Shown piece by piece: positions 17,307 to 27,011 of a DNA stretch of 64,000 nucleotides. The DNA is taken from NCBI GenBank assembly GCA_013306675.1, contig JABLUY010000023.1, forward strand, positions 124,001 to 188,000, given 5' to 3'. The position numbers and the translations under genes are program-made. Each line of letters opens with the position of its first letter. Position 1 is the first letter of the stretch. The notes beneath the pieces were generated by a model. The model was given only the letters and a program-made list of their open reading frames with translations. It ran no database searches and was not told the origin of the DNA. Origin of the DNA: Thraustochytrium sp. TN22 (Eukaryota; Sar; Bigyra; Thraustochytrida; Thraustochytriidae).

Positions 17307-20300
17307 CTACTTCTTCTTGGCCTTGGTGGACTTCTTCTTCTTGGCAGCGGCGCGAAGCGTGCGCTGGCGCTTCTTCTCGGCGTGCGCGGCGGCCTCGGCG
17401 AGCTCATTCGACGCGCGGCGCTCCTCGACGCAGCGGTGGGTAAGCAGCTTGACCGTCTGCGCGGACTCGATGGTGCGCTGGTGCTCCGGCCCAAAGAGCG
17501 CCTTGAAGATTGTATAGGCGGAGCGCTCGAACTCGAGCGACTGCGTCCAGTTGGCCGTGGCGGCCATTGCCTGCGCAGAGATGCGGAAGAGCACAGCGAG
17601 CTGGTGCTTGTCGTCGCCGCAGCGCTTCATGGCCTCCTGCACGTAGGCGAAGGCGGTCTGCGGCGCGGAGATCTCGAGGTGGATCGAGGCGAGGCGCTGG
17701 TACGCTGCGACCACCTGCGGCGACCGAGGACCGGCCATGAGCTCAAATAGATAGGCGCCGCGGCGCAGGTGCTCAACGGCACTGTCGTAAACGCGCTGCA
17801 TGTGGAAGTGGTTGCCGAGAGCCAGGTGCATGGACGCGACATGCTCGTTGTCGAGCGGGCCCAGCACCTGAGCGATGGCGAGGGCGCGGCGGTGCTGCGT
17901 GATGGCCCCGCCAATGTCGCGCACCATGCGCAGAACATCAGAGATGGTCATGATGCATGCGAGCGCGTTGCGGTGCACGGGCCCCTCCACCTGGCACACC
18001 ATGGTCAGCGCCTCCATGGACAGCTGGTAGGCCTGGTGCAGGTCCTGGGCCACACCGGACTTGAGCGAGAGCCGGCTCCGCGCGCTAGCGACGCGGTCGC
18101 GCACATCCTGCAGGCACCACTCGGGACGCACGGTCTTGACCACGGGCGCGGTGTCGACGATATCGGCCTCGAAAAACGGCGCCTGCGACTGGAAGACGTA
18201 GTTGCGCGAGGCCACGCGCAGGCCAGAGATCTGGCAGAAGCGGCGGAGCAGCACCGTTGGGCAGGCGCGCGACCCGACGCCAGCGGCCGGCTCCTCGGAC
18301 ACGACCTCCTCCGAGTCGCCCTCGTCCGACCCGGCCCCTTCGGTGTTGTCCCCGTCAGACGAGGAGGACGCGGACTCCTCCACGGCGGCGGCGGCGGCGG
18401 CGGCGGCGGTGGTGGTAGCAGCGGCCTTCTCACCGGACCTGGCCTCGGCCTCGGCCGCGACCGCCTCTTCCGTCGACGAGGAGGAGCTCTCGCCCCACCA
18501 CCAGCGCAGCGAGTAGCCGAAGTGGCGCTCCACGAGGCTACGCACCGCGCGGCGCAGGCTAAGCGCGCCGCGCGCATTGGAGACGGCATCCTCGTCGAGG
18601 CCGAGGAGCCAGGCGTCGACATCCTCCTCCTCGAGCAGCGCCGCGCCGGCATCTGGCGCCCCCGCGAGGTCGACGCGACCGAAGATGGCGTTGAGCAAGC
18701 GCGCCAGCATGGTGGCGGGCGGAGTCCCAGTCTCCCCGTGCCTGTACATGAGGCGACGGAAGACCCACTTGCAGACGCGCGCGAGCATCTCGATCTCGCA
18801 GAGCTCGTGCAGAGCCTGCGGTGCCGCCGGCATGGCGCCACCACCATCGGCCGAGATCTCCGTGGACTCGGCCTTGAGCAGCGCCTCGGCGACCTTGCCA
18901 AGGTAGCGCACGTTGATGCCAAAGTTGTGGAGGGTGGCGACGAGGGAGGCGCCGTCGCAGGGCGAGACGACGCCGCTGCGGAGGCTGGCGATGAGCGCCG
19001 GGATCTGCACGTCGAACATAAAGGCGGAGATGTCGCGCGCGTCCTGCAGCGCCTGCGCGTCGCGCAGCTCGGGCGGCTGCTGCGCCGTGTACAGGTTCAC
19101 GTCGATGCGCGGGAGCCTGGCGTCCGGGATCTCGGCGCGTGCCTCGCGCATGGCCTTCTCCAAGTCGGCATGCACGGCATCAGACCACGGCGCCTCCTCG
19201 GTTTGCTTGCCGTGCTCGGCCTCGAAGGCGAGGTAGACGCGCTCCGCGGCGGACCGCCGCAGCACCTCCTGGGCGCGCTTTCGCGAGTCCACAAAGTGCG
19301 CCACAAGCTCGGGCCGCAAAAGCGCCACGTAGCGGGCCTCGTCTACGCGCACCTCCTCCTGCGTGTAGTAGTTGAGGTCAAGCGGCGTGGACCGCGTAAT
19401 ATCGAGCAAATAGCGGCGCCCGTCGGCGCCGCGGAGGCCCTTGCAGTTGGCCGGCCCATGCAGGCGCGTTTCCGCGGCCTCGCCCTCCCCGGCCTGCGCC
19501 TGAGAGGGACGCACGCGGCTCTCGGTGATGTGCAGCGCACCCATGAGCGCCGCGACGTCGCCCGCCATCTCCTCCTTGGCGTGGATGTTGCATCCAAAGT
19601 TGACTGAGCCGTACAGGAGCGAGTTGTGGTGGTCGTGCTGCAGAATGCCAGGCACGAGGCTCTGCACGATCACGCGGTGGCCCTGGAAGTCGACCAGCAC
19701 GGTGTTGAGCGTGTGGATGCGCGCCGAGGGCTCCTCGGGCGCATCGAGGCTGGCCCGGTCGGCCTCGGCGCCCGCGGCGCCCGCAGCCTGGCGCGCCGCC
19801 GCCGCGGCCTCGAGGCGCTGGCGCTCGAGCGCGTAGTTGATGCTGCGCACGGCCTGCAGATCGTTGTTGGCGCCGCAGTAGGTGGCGACCGGGGGCGCCT
19901 GGTTAGGCCCGGCGGCGGCGTCAGGCGTCGGAATGTTCCAGCCGTGCTCGGGCTGCGCCACGGAGAGGAAGGCGTTATTGAACATGAAGACGTGCGACTC
20001 GGGCGGCTCGGCGGCGTTGAGCGGCGACAGGTGGCCCTCCACGAGCGCCACGGCGCCGCGGCGCGCGTTGTTGGCAAACTCGTTGTGCAGCGCCTCGAGC
20101 AGGCGCGCGCGGCAGATGCGCTGGTCCAGCGTCGCAATCGGCATCTCTAGCAGACCCTGGTATTCCTCGTTCCAGTCGCGCGGGTTGCCGGCGGCCTCGG
20201 CCATGTTGAGCGGGTCGTAGAGCGCACGCAGCGCGCGGTCGCGCTCGTGTGCGTGCGGCGTGTCAAGCGCATCGTTCCACTGGCCCTGCGGGTGCGGCAT

Positions 20301-21596
20301 GAGCGGCGGCCGGTGCGCCTCAGCGTAGAACACAGGCACGCTCGCGTTCGTGGTGATGGCCGCCACGTCGTGCTCCGAAAGCCCCGAGCTGGCCAGCAGG
20401 TCCTCATTGCGCTTCCTGGCTGCCGCCAGCAGGTCGCGGTAGCGCTGCGCGAAGCCGGGCGACGCCACGGCCAGCAGCTCCACAAGCGTCGGGCACGTCT
20501 GCCCGTGCTTGGCGGGCTCCGGGTTGAAGGCCGCGTCGGTGGAAGCATTTTGGAAGAAGCCCGCGCGCGAAGCCGTCACGTGCAGCACCTGGTCGTCCGC
20601 GGTGGTCACGCGCAGGTACATGAGGTCATTCTTGAGGCGCCGGTTTGTGGGGACCGGGTTCCAGCCCGACGGCACGATCTCGCGCACGCAGACTGGCAGC
20701 GGCGCCGTGAGCGCCGCCACCACGTCCGCCGTGCGCACGCCGTCGGCATCCTGCTGCTCGCCGCAGTAGAAGCTCTCCAGGTTCACAGGCACGGGCACGG
20801 GCGCCGCCGGAATGCGCGCCGCCGTCGCGGCGGCCTCCTCGTCCTCGAGCTCCTTTTGACCGGCGTGTCCCGCCACGGCCACGTCGTCCGACATGCCGGA
20901 CAGCGGGCCGGGCGGGTTGCGCAGCACCTCGCGCACGTGATTGACGTGGTCCCAGGCCGATGCCGACGTGTATGTGTCCGGCACGAGCAGCAAGTAGTCG
21001 CCGCGCAGCAGCGACTCGCACGAGGCCAAGAGAGCGTCCTCCGGCAGCCGCGTGGTCTCCTGGAAAGGGTGCACGGCGGGCGCGCCCTGCGCGCGCTTGC
21101 TACCCCCGCGCTGCACATTCTTCTTCTTCTTGCTGCTCTTGCGCGCCTGAAGAGCCTCCGTCACCTCCTTGGCCGGCACGGTCTCCAGGTGGCAGCAGCT
21201 CGAGATGTGGCACAGCTCCGGCACGTCGCGCAGCAGCTGCTTCAGGTTCAGCACCGTCTCCTGCAGCCGCACCTGCGGGATGCTCACGGTGCTCTTGACG
21301 CGCCGCGTGCCGAGCTCCAGCAGCACCAGCGGCGCGTCGAAGAGGTCGCTATCCTCCTCCTCTTCCTCTTCCTCTTCCTCCTCCTGCTGCTGCTGCTGCT
21401 GCCCCTCCTGCTCCTGCTCCAGCTCCTGCTCCTTGCCCTGTTCCTGGCCCTGCTCCTTCCTCTCCTCGCTCCCGTCCAGCGCCACCTGCTCCTTCTGCTG
21501 CTCCTCCGCCTTGGCCGCCGCGGTCGCGGTCTCCTCGCCGCGCCCCGCCTCAGCGCTGGCCGCCGCGCCATCGCGCGCCGCGGGCCGCGGCACCAT
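17307..21596 (-). CDS. CLU1: CLU / clustered mitochondria protein
   Basis: 1429 residues, typical for CLU/CLUH (about 1250-1450). CLU proteins bind mRNAs of nuclear-encoded mitochondrial proteins and keep mitochondria from clumping. Visible features in order are a Glu/Gln-rich N-terminus, a CLU_N-like segment (VLLELGTRRVKSTVSIPQVR), the conserved NRRLKNDLMYLRVTT stretch, the central CLU domain with DWNEEYQGLLEMP, GCNIHAKEEM and CKGLRGADGRRYLLDITR, an eIF3-p135-like region with an acidic/poly-Ala insert, TPRs near the C-terminus (about 1200-1390) and a Lys-rich tail. The frame is open 50 codons above the ATG at 21596, but its first codon there is TTG, so 21596 is chosen. It is divergent from the TTL-like gene. 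Confidence 0.93.
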   Translation of the reverse strand: MVPRPAARDGAAASAEAGRGEETATAAAKAEEQQKEQVALDGSEERKEQGQEQGKEQELEQEQEGQQQQQQEEEEEEEEEEDSDLFDAPLVLLELGTRRVKSTVSIPQVRLQETVLNLKQLLRDVPELCHISSCCHLETVPAKEVTEALQARKSSKKKKNVQRGGSKRAQGAPAVHPFQETTRLPEDALLASCESLLRGDYLLLVPDTYTSASAWDHVNHVREVLRNPPGPLSGMSDDVAVAGHAGQKELEDEEAAATAARIPAAPVPVPVNLESFYCGEQQDADGVRTADVVAALTAPLPVCVREIVPSGWNPVPTNRRLKNDLMYLRVTTADDQVLHVTASRAGFFQNASTDAAFNPEPAKHGQTCPTLVELLAVASPGFAQRYRDLLAAARKRNEDLLASSGLSEHDVAAITTNASVPVFYAEAHRPPLMPHPQGQWNDALDTPHAHERDRALRALYDPLNMAEAAGNPRDWNEEYQGLLEMPIATLDQRICRARLLEALHNEFANNARRGAVALVEGHLSPLNAAEPPESHVFMFNNAFLSVAQPEHGWNIPTPDAAAGPNQAPPVATYCGANNDLQAVRSINYALERQRLEAAAAARQAAGAAGAEADRASLDAPEEPSARIHTLNTVLVDFQGHRVIVQSLVPGILQHDHHNSLLYGSVNFGCNIHAKEEMAGDVAALMGALHITESRVRPSQAQAGEGEAAETRLHGPANCKGLRGADGRRYLLDITRSTPLDLNYYTQEEVRVDEARYVALLRPELVAHFVDSRKRAQEVLRRSAAERVYLAFEAEHGKQTEEAPWSDAVHADLEKAMREARAEIPDARLPRIDVNLYTAQQPPELRDAQALQDARDISAFMFDVQIPALIASLRSGVVSPCDGASLVATLHNFGINVRYLGKVAEALLKAESTEISADGGGAMPAAPQALHELCEIEMLARVCKWVFRRLMYRHGETGTPPATMLARLLNAIFGRVDLAGAPDAGAALLEEEDVDAWLLGLDEDAVSNARGALSLRRAVRSLVERHFGYSLRWWWGESSSSSTEEAVAAEAEARSGEKAAATTTAAAAAAAAVEESASSSSDGDNTEGAGSDEGDSEEVVSEEPAAGVGSRACPTVLLRRFCQISGLRVASRNYVFQSQAPFFEADIVDTAPVVKTVRPEWCLQDVRDRVASARSRLSLKSGVAQDLHQAYQLSMEALTMVCQVEGPVHRNALACIMTISDVLRMVRDIGGAITQHRRALAIAQVLGPLDNEHVASMHLALGNHFHMQRVYDSAVEHLRRGAYLFELMAGPRSPQVVAAYQRLASIHLEISAPQTAFAYVQEAMKRCGDDKHQLAVLFRISAQAMAATANWTQSLEFERSAYTIFKALFGPEHQRTIESAQTVKLLTHRCVEERRASNELAEAAAHAEKKRQRTLRAAAKKKKSTKAKKK

Positions 21597-22083
21597 CCTC
21601 CCCAGCGCGACGCGAAGGCCGCCCTGCCGCCTGCCCGGCCGCCGCCTGCCCGGCTGCCGCCTGCCCGGCTGCTGCGCCGCGCCGCGATGCGCCGCGCCGA
21701 TGCCGCTCTGCGCCGCGTCGCCGCCGCCGCGGCCCCTCGGCCCCAACCTCAGCTCGAGTCAGGCCGCGCGTCCAGACACTCATGATCACTGTGCCGGTGA
21801 CAGGCTCGCAGCGCCGCCACTGACTGCGCTTGCCTTGAACTTCGACTTGCCGGGCCTCTGTGCCAGTGGCGGCCCGGCGGCGCTGCCCTGCAGTGCAGTG
21901 GCCGCAGCGCTGCATTTTTCATTTTTTCAAATTTGAAGTCGCCCACCCCCGGTCCGCTGCGGGCGGCGGCGGCGAGGAAGGCCGCCGCGCGCGCACCGGA
22001 CGCGGTGGCGCTGCGGCCGCGCTGCGCTGCGGCCGCGAATCGCGCCGCCGTCGCGCCCGGCGCCGGGCGACCGCACGCCGTCG

Positions 22084-22160
22084 GCACGGCGCGGCACGGC
22101 GCGGCACGGCGCGGCGCGGCGCGGCACGGCACGGCACGGCGCGGCGCGGCACGGCTCGGC
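22084..22160. repeat. GGCAC/GGCGC pentamer repeat
   Basis: Roughly 15 consecutive pentamers of the GGCAC or GGCGC type. It is a GC-rich simple repeat within a divergent promoter region. Confidence 0.85.
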
Positions 22161-22312
22161 GCACCGGCGTAAGGGGCGCGCGCAGCGTCGCAGGACTTGA
22201 CTGCGCGCCGCCGCGAGGGGGCCTGTGACGCAGGCGCACAGGGCCTATCTGGATGGATACTGAACGGGGCAAACGCACCGGAATGGCCCGGACTGCGGCG
22301 GATGCGAGCAAA

Positions 22313-22318
22313 TATAAA
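22313..22318 (+). promoter_or_regulatory. possible TATA box
   Basis: TATAAA within an AT-richer island in a very GC-rich spacer, about 390 bases before the TTL-like ATG. It is followed by an imperfect direct repeat of the form CTAATAGGnGGCCTAA (22323-22350). Only position and composition support it. Confidence 0.3.
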
Positions 22319-22705
22319 TGGTCTAATAGGGGGCCTAATAGGAGGCCTAAGGACTCGGAAGGCCGCTGAGCGCGGTCTATTGGGGTACTGGGATTGAGGA
22401 CCTGGGAGCGGGACGGGGCCGGCATCGACTCCTCCTCGTTCTTGCACTGGCACTCGGACTCGCTCGGCCCGGGGCGCGCGACGCGGCCAAACCGTTCGCG
22501 CGCGCGCGCCCGAGGCGAGGCGGGGCGGGGCGGGGCGGGGCGGGCCGCGGCGCGGTGCGGCGAGGCGAGGCGAGGCACGCGCTGCGTCGCCGCTCGCGGA
22601 CAGTGCGGCGCGCGCAGCCTGCGTCGCAGTGTGGCGTCCGGGCGCGGCAGACGAGGTAGCCGCAGCAGCAGCAGCAGCAGCTGCTGCAGCAGCAAGAACA
22701 ACAGC

Positions 22706-24559
22706 ATGGCGGCGACGACGGAGCTGCCGCTGAAGAAGGAGAAAAAGGCGAAGGCGAGCAAGACGAAAAAGTCAAAGTCGTCGTCGTCCGGGACGAAGCG
22801 CAAGAGCGAGAAGAAGGGCAAGCGGGGGCCAGCATGGAAGCTAATGCTGGAGTCGTACATGATGCAGTTCAAGGTGCAGGCCATGGAGCTGTACTCGCGG
22901 CTGGAGAAGAACCCGGAGTTTCGGCAACGGGCGCTCACGTACGCCATGGCCGTAGTGTCGCTTCTGGTGGTGCTGGCGCTCGTCGCCAAGAGCGGCGGCG
23001 GCGGCGGTGCGGCCGGCGGCGCGGGCGGAGGCCTCTCGAGCGGCGCCTCCCTCATGGGCGCGGCGGGCAGCAAGCGCGGCGGTGGCGGCGGGTCGGGGGG
23101 CGCTGGGGCGCCGCTTCCACCCGGCGTGCTGGGCATGACCAAGCGGCAACGCGAGCAGGCGGAGCCCGGCTTTGATGTGAGCGGGAGCGACCTGCTGAGC
23201 GTGAAGCGGCGGTACGGGACGCGCGCCGAGCACGAAGAGGCGCAGAAGACCGGCCACCGCAAGTTGAGTTCCAAGGAGGAAGCCTGCTACAAGAACATGC
23301 CCGTGCAGGTGGTGCGTGACTCGCCCAATGTGGGCGTGTACAAGCCGCGCAAGGTTTTTGACGTGCAGGTGCTGGCGGCGGCGCACAAGAACCTTGGATT
23401 CAGAGACGAGCCGGACCTGAAGAAGGCCACGCTGGTGCTCAAGGGCGTGCCGCGCGTGGTCTTCCGCCAGCTCAAGGAGGGCAAGCAGTATTACGACATG
23501 GTGGCCTCGCTGGGCCGCATCGGGTCCAAGAAGAAGACGCAGCTCGCCACACTGCGCAGTCATGTCCGCAAATTCAAGTGCACCTTTGAGTCGCTGCACA
23601 TCCAGCCGCGCTCGTACGACATGAACCGGCCGACCGACTGCAAGGCCTTTTTCAAGCACCCGGACACCGGTCGCATGTGGGTGCTCAAGAGCTGCAAGTC
23701 CGGCGAGGGCTCCAAGGGCATGGGCATCAGCGTCGTCGACGATCTCGGGCCCTCGCGGCAGGAGTTCGGTGCCTGCGAGCCCAACGCCATGAACTACGTG
23801 GCGCAGGCCTACATTGAGCACCCGCTGCTCCTGGACAACCGCAAGTTCGACATGCGCATGTACATCTTCGTCGCCAGCACCAAGCCATACATTGTCTTTG
23901 CGAACCCGGGCTACATTCGCCGCAGTCTCGCCGAATACAAGCCCACTTCCACCAAGAAGGACGATGTGCTCACCAACGTACATATCCAGATGGAGCGCAG
24001 CGACTTCAAGCCGTCAGACGCCATGTGGGACTTCCCGCACTTCATTGAGTACCTCCGCTCGAACGGCCACTGCGTCGCCTGCGGCGACATCGAGATTCAG
24101 CTCTACAAGATTGGTCGCCTCGTCTTCGATGCGGGACGCAGTTACTACAAGCGCTGGAGTGGCTCTTTTCAGCTCGTCGGCCTCGACTTTATGATGGACG
24201 CCTTCCTCAACGTCCTCTTCATCGAGGGCAACGTCAGCCCTGGCATTGGCAATCACGGCCTCGCCTGGAAGCGCAAGAAGATGCTCGACCTCGTGCAGAT
24301 CATGTACGAACAAACCATGCTCATTCACGAACGCCCAAGCGAGTTCGACCTCCGCATCGGCGACCGTGTCTACGGCCCGAACGACAACTATTTCGAGCTC
24401 ATCGTCAATGAGCACCACGAGAAGTGCAACTCGGCTGCCAAGTTCAACCCTTGCGCCGAGCTTAAGCTGGAGGGCATTCCAGAGGATCCCGAGGACGAAG
24501 TCGCCGATGACGGCTCCAGTGACAGCTCAGCTGGCGGCGATGACGACGAGGAGGACTGA
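22706..24559 (+). CDS. membrane-anchored tubulin-tyrosine-ligase-like protein
   Basis: 617 residues. The N-terminus is Lys/Ser-rich (1-45) and then has one hydrophobic helix, about 77-95 (ALTYAMAVVSLLVVLALVA), followed by a Gly-rich linker. The C-terminal two thirds is a TTL domain: WVLKSCKSGEGSKGMGI (ATP-grasp loop), YVAQAYIEHPLLLDNRKFDMRM with the typical KFDxR, a Val/Phe strand, TNVHIQ, and FIEGNVSPGI in place of the usual LLEVNxSP. TTL-family enzymes ligate Tyr, Glu or Gly to tubulin tails or other proteins. Which one this does cannot be told. Membrane anchoring is unusual for TTLLs as far as I know. The cytosolic basic tail suggests a type II orientation, which would put the ligase domain in a lumen or outside unless topology is inverted. 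The C-terminus is acidic. Confidence 0.85.
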   Translation: MAATTELPLKKEKKAKASKTKKSKSSSSGTKRKSEKKGKRGPAWKLMLESYMMQFKVQAMELYSRLEKNPEFRQRALTYAMAVVSLLVVLALVAKSGGGGGAAGGAGGGLSSGASLMGAAGSKRGGGGGSGGAGAPLPPGVLGMTKRQREQAEPGFDVSGSDLLSVKRRYGTRAEHEEAQKTGHRKLSSKEEACYKNMPVQVVRDSPNVGVYKPRKVFDVQVLAAAHKNLGFRDEPDLKKATLVLKGVPRVVFRQLKEGKQYYDMVASLGRIGSKKKTQLATLRSHVRKFKCTFESLHIQPRSYDMNRPTDCKAFFKHPDTGRMWVLKSCKSGEGSKGMGISVVDDLGPSRQEFGACEPNAMNYVAQAYIEHPLLLDNRKFDMRMYIFVASTKPYIVFANPGYIRRSLAEYKPTSTKKDDVLTNVHIQMERSDFKPSDAMWDFPHFIEYLRSNGHCVACGDIEIQLYKIGRLVFDAGRSYYKRWSGSFQLVGLDFMMDAFLNVLFIEGNVSPGIGNHGLAWKRKKMLDLVQIMYEQTMLIHERPSEFDLRIGDRVYGPNDNYFELIVNEHHEKCNSAAKFNPCAELKLEGIPEDPEDEVADDGSSDSSAGGDDDEED

Positions 24560-24609
24560 TCGCCATGCTGCGTGTTGCGACATGGCGCGTGTGCGCTTGG
24601 TAGGCCTTT

Positions 24610-24648
<39 letters not shown>

Positions 24649-25070
24649 ATTTTAAAAACAAGAAACACACATGCACAGAGACAACCGGCAAATGGCCGTC
24701 CAAATGCCTCCCTTTCTTCCTCTCTATTTTTATAAAAAGCGCACGACGAGCACACGTCAGAGGGCCTGTGTTCGCAACATTTACTTGCTACTACTTGCTA
24801 CAGGAAAAATATGCACACGTCCTTTGGCCGGGCCAGGAAAGCGAGGTACGGTACCGTCCGCATGGCAGGAGTCTCCGAGGTGGCGAGCTGCGCGCGAGAT
24901 GAGCAATGAGGAAGATTTGCTCGCTCCCACTCCACCGCATTCCGTTGCGTTGCACCACATTGCATGGACCACGCGCGCGCTACGCCCTGTGCCGCGGTGT
25001 ACAAAATGGCACAACACCGCGAATGTCTCTGAGCCACTGGAAATCAGTCGAGCGCAAAAGCTAGCTAGAG
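24560..25070. other. convergent spacer
   Basis: 3' regions of the TTL-like and pantothenate kinase genes. It contains a GA microsatellite (24611-24645) and a CTAGCTAG run abutting the PanK stop (25059-25073). No gene is seen. Confidence 0.6.
24611..24645. repeat. GA dinucleotide microsatellite
   Basis: About 17 AG units just after the stop codon of the TTL-like gene, probably in its 3' UTR. Confidence 0.95.
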
Positions 25071-27011
25071 CTACCTCTGAAAGGGCGGGCCACGAGGCGG
25101 GTTCTCCATGAGCGCTGAGCGACGACGCGGGAAGCCGCCACGGTACAGGAGGTCCTGGATGACGTCGATCTCGAAGTCGCTGTCGTCGGCCTGCGATCCG
25201 GCATTGGATGCCGTCTCCTCGTCCTCGTCGTCCGGATGGCGGATGCCATTCTTGTCGATGGAGTACAGAAAGGCGCCGATGGCGCCAAAGTAGCCCTCGT
25301 GCTCCATAAAGAGTGCCTGGATGTCGCCGCGCGACCAGTTGAACATCATGGAGGAGAGTGCGCGCAGTGCGATCTTGTTGTGGCGAAGGAAGTTGCCGGT
25401 GAAGAGCACGCGTTTTGACTGGTGAAGTTTGGCGTTGAGGAAGGCGATCTGCGTCACATTCTGCGCCACCATGACGACAAGAGCGCGCGCAATGTCAGCC
25501 TCCTCGAAGAGCGTCGCCTTGTCGCTGCTGCCCTTGGAGTGCAGCGGACCGGAGGGAAAGGCGTCTGGGCCTTCGTCATCAGGCGGATGCGAGGATGTCA
25601 GCTTGGCCTCGTGGGACCAGAACACCACATAGGCGATGGCAGCCGGCATGAGCGTGAGAACGAGATCGCGCAGGCTGAAGTGGCCGTCGCGCACCGACAA
25701 GCCTGCACCCACGAGCATGTTGGCCACGAGCAGGGCGATCAAGACGAGCGCAAGGCGCTCCAGATAGGAGATGTAGTGGCGCTTGCGGCTGCGTTTGGTG
25801 CGCACACGGCCGCGCGCCGCGGCGGACTTGCCGAAGAAGGAGGCCGTCACCTCGCCGCCGAGGCCAACGTTCTCGTACGAGCCACCGTAGATGTCCTGGA
25901 CCGTGAGGTTCACCTCGCGCGAGTCACCGAGCTCGGCCAGATCCATGGCCTCATTGAAGCCATTGCAGCGGCACAGCAGCTTGCACAGGCCGTAGTAGGT
26001 GGCGCCGCCCACGGCGGTACCACTGACGCGCTTAAAGTTCGTCGGCGACGTCACGTTGATGATGGACACGCCCGAGCCGATGTTGACCACGAGCAGCGGG
26101 AAGAAAGAGCCCTTGGACACCGGCATGGGCCGCGGCACCTTGCGCATCTCGTACGAGAGCGCGTCGTGCGAGACGCCGTGATGCCGACCCTTTTGCGCGC
26201 CGTCCGCCAGGTCCTGGAAGTCGTCCAGGTTGGCCTCGTACGAGTAGCACTCGCTGTCCGGATGCTCCAGGAGCGTGAAGATGATTCCGCGCACCACGGT
26301 CTCCAGCTCGTCCTGCTTGAGAAGCTTGATGCCCAGCTCGTCCTTGATGAGCTGACTAAACTTGTACGCGCCGCCTCCCGTGGCCTGGACACGCCGAATA
26401 TTGTGCTGGTCCAGGCTCTTGAGCAGCTTAATGGCGCCATGCGTGTGCGAGGTCTCGAAGTTGATAAAGTGCAGCCGCCCGCCAAGCTTGGCCGAGTGAA
26501 ACGAGAGGTGCGTGTCGCGCTCGCCGCTTGCTCCGTAGGTGGTGCGGTTCAGCAAGAAAGTTGCCAGCGGGCTCGCGAACCCTGGCACCTGGTCCGGCTC
26601 GAAGAAGGCGATCTTGGACAGCGTGCCACCAAAGTCTAGGCCGAGGCAGTTGCCTGCGTCGAAGTTCGGTTGCCGCTCCTCCCAGCTCGAGAACCCAAAG
26701 TCGCTGTACGAGTACGGCCGCCGCCGCACAGGCGAGCTGGCGCGCGAGAGCGTCTCGCTGTCCTCATCGCCCTTGGGGTTGCTCTCCGTGTCGTCCGGGC
26801 CGCCGTCGCCATCGGGGCCTGCGTCTGACTGCTCCGTGCGGCCGCGTCGCTGCGACCCGGGATGCCGCGGCGGCATTTTCGACGAGGTTGTAGTAGACGA
26901 CGACGACGACGACGACGAGGTGGTGGTGGTGGTGGTAGCCCCTTTGCCCTGCTCGTCCTCTCCCTCCTGCTCGTCCTTTGGCTGTCCAAGGCCTACCTTT
27001 GGATCCGCCAT
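25071..27011 (-). CDS. pantothenate kinase (eukaryotic type II) with transmembrane insert
   Basis: 646 residues. It phosphorylates pantothenate, the first step of CoA synthesis. Signatures are LGLDFGGTLSK (124-133, ATP-binding loop), TGGGAYKFSQ (211-220), DELE with likely catalytic Glu235, NIGSGVSII (310-318), VSGTAVGGATYYGL (329-342), DIYGGSY (373-379) and GNFLRHN and MEHEGYFGAIGA (539-580). All key motifs are present, so it looks active. Between SFFGKSAAARG (to 401) and ADIARALVVMVAQN (from 505) lies about 105 extra residues with two hydrophobic segments, about 416-437 and 447-466, joined by a short loop. In human PANKs this gap is a short loop of under 20 residues. The N-terminal 110 residues are disordered. 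The predicted hairpin would tether the kinase to a membrane. Confidence 0.9.
   Translation of the reverse strand: MADPKVGLGQPKDEQEGEDEQGKGATTTTTTSSSSSSSSTTTSSKMPPRHPGSQRRGRTEQSDAGPDGDGGPDDTESNPKGDEDSETLSRASSPVRRRPYSYSDFGFSSWEERQPNFDAGNCLGLDFGGTLSKIAFFEPDQVPGFASPLATFLLNRTTYGASGERDTHLSFHSAKLGGRLHFINFETSHTHGAIKLLKSLDQHNIRRVQATGGGAYKFSQLIKDELGIKLLKQDELETVVRGIIFTLLEHPDSECYSYEANLDDFQDLADGAQKGRHHGVSHDALSYEMRKVPRPMPVSKGSFFPLLVVNIGSGVSIINVTSPTNFKRVSGTAVGGATYYGLCKLLCRCNGFNEAMDLAELGDSREVNLTVQDIYGGSYENVGLGGEVTASFFGKSAAARGRVRTKRSRKRHYISYLERLALVLIALLVANMLVGAGLSVRDGHFSLRDLVLTLMPAAIAYVVFWSHEAKLTSSHPPDDEGPDAFPSGPLHSKGSSDKATLFEEADIARALVVMVAQNVTQIAFLNAKLHQSKRVLFTGNFLRHNKIALRALSSMMFNWSRGDIQALFMEHEGYFGAIGAFLYSIDKNGIRHPDDEDEETASNAGSQADDSDFEIDVIQDLLYRGGFPRRRSALMENPPRGPPFQR

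Larger units (their letters stand above)
21597..22705. other. divergent spacer between CLU and TTL-like gene
   Basis: About 1.1 kb. It contains a GGCAC/GGCGC pentamer region (22084-22160), a TATA-like word and adjacent short repeats near 22313-22352, a GGGGC run near 22518-22543 and a GCAGCA run (22661-22690) in the likely 5' leader of the TTL-like gene. Frames crossing it are Arg/Ala-rich and not credible. Confidence 0.6.
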
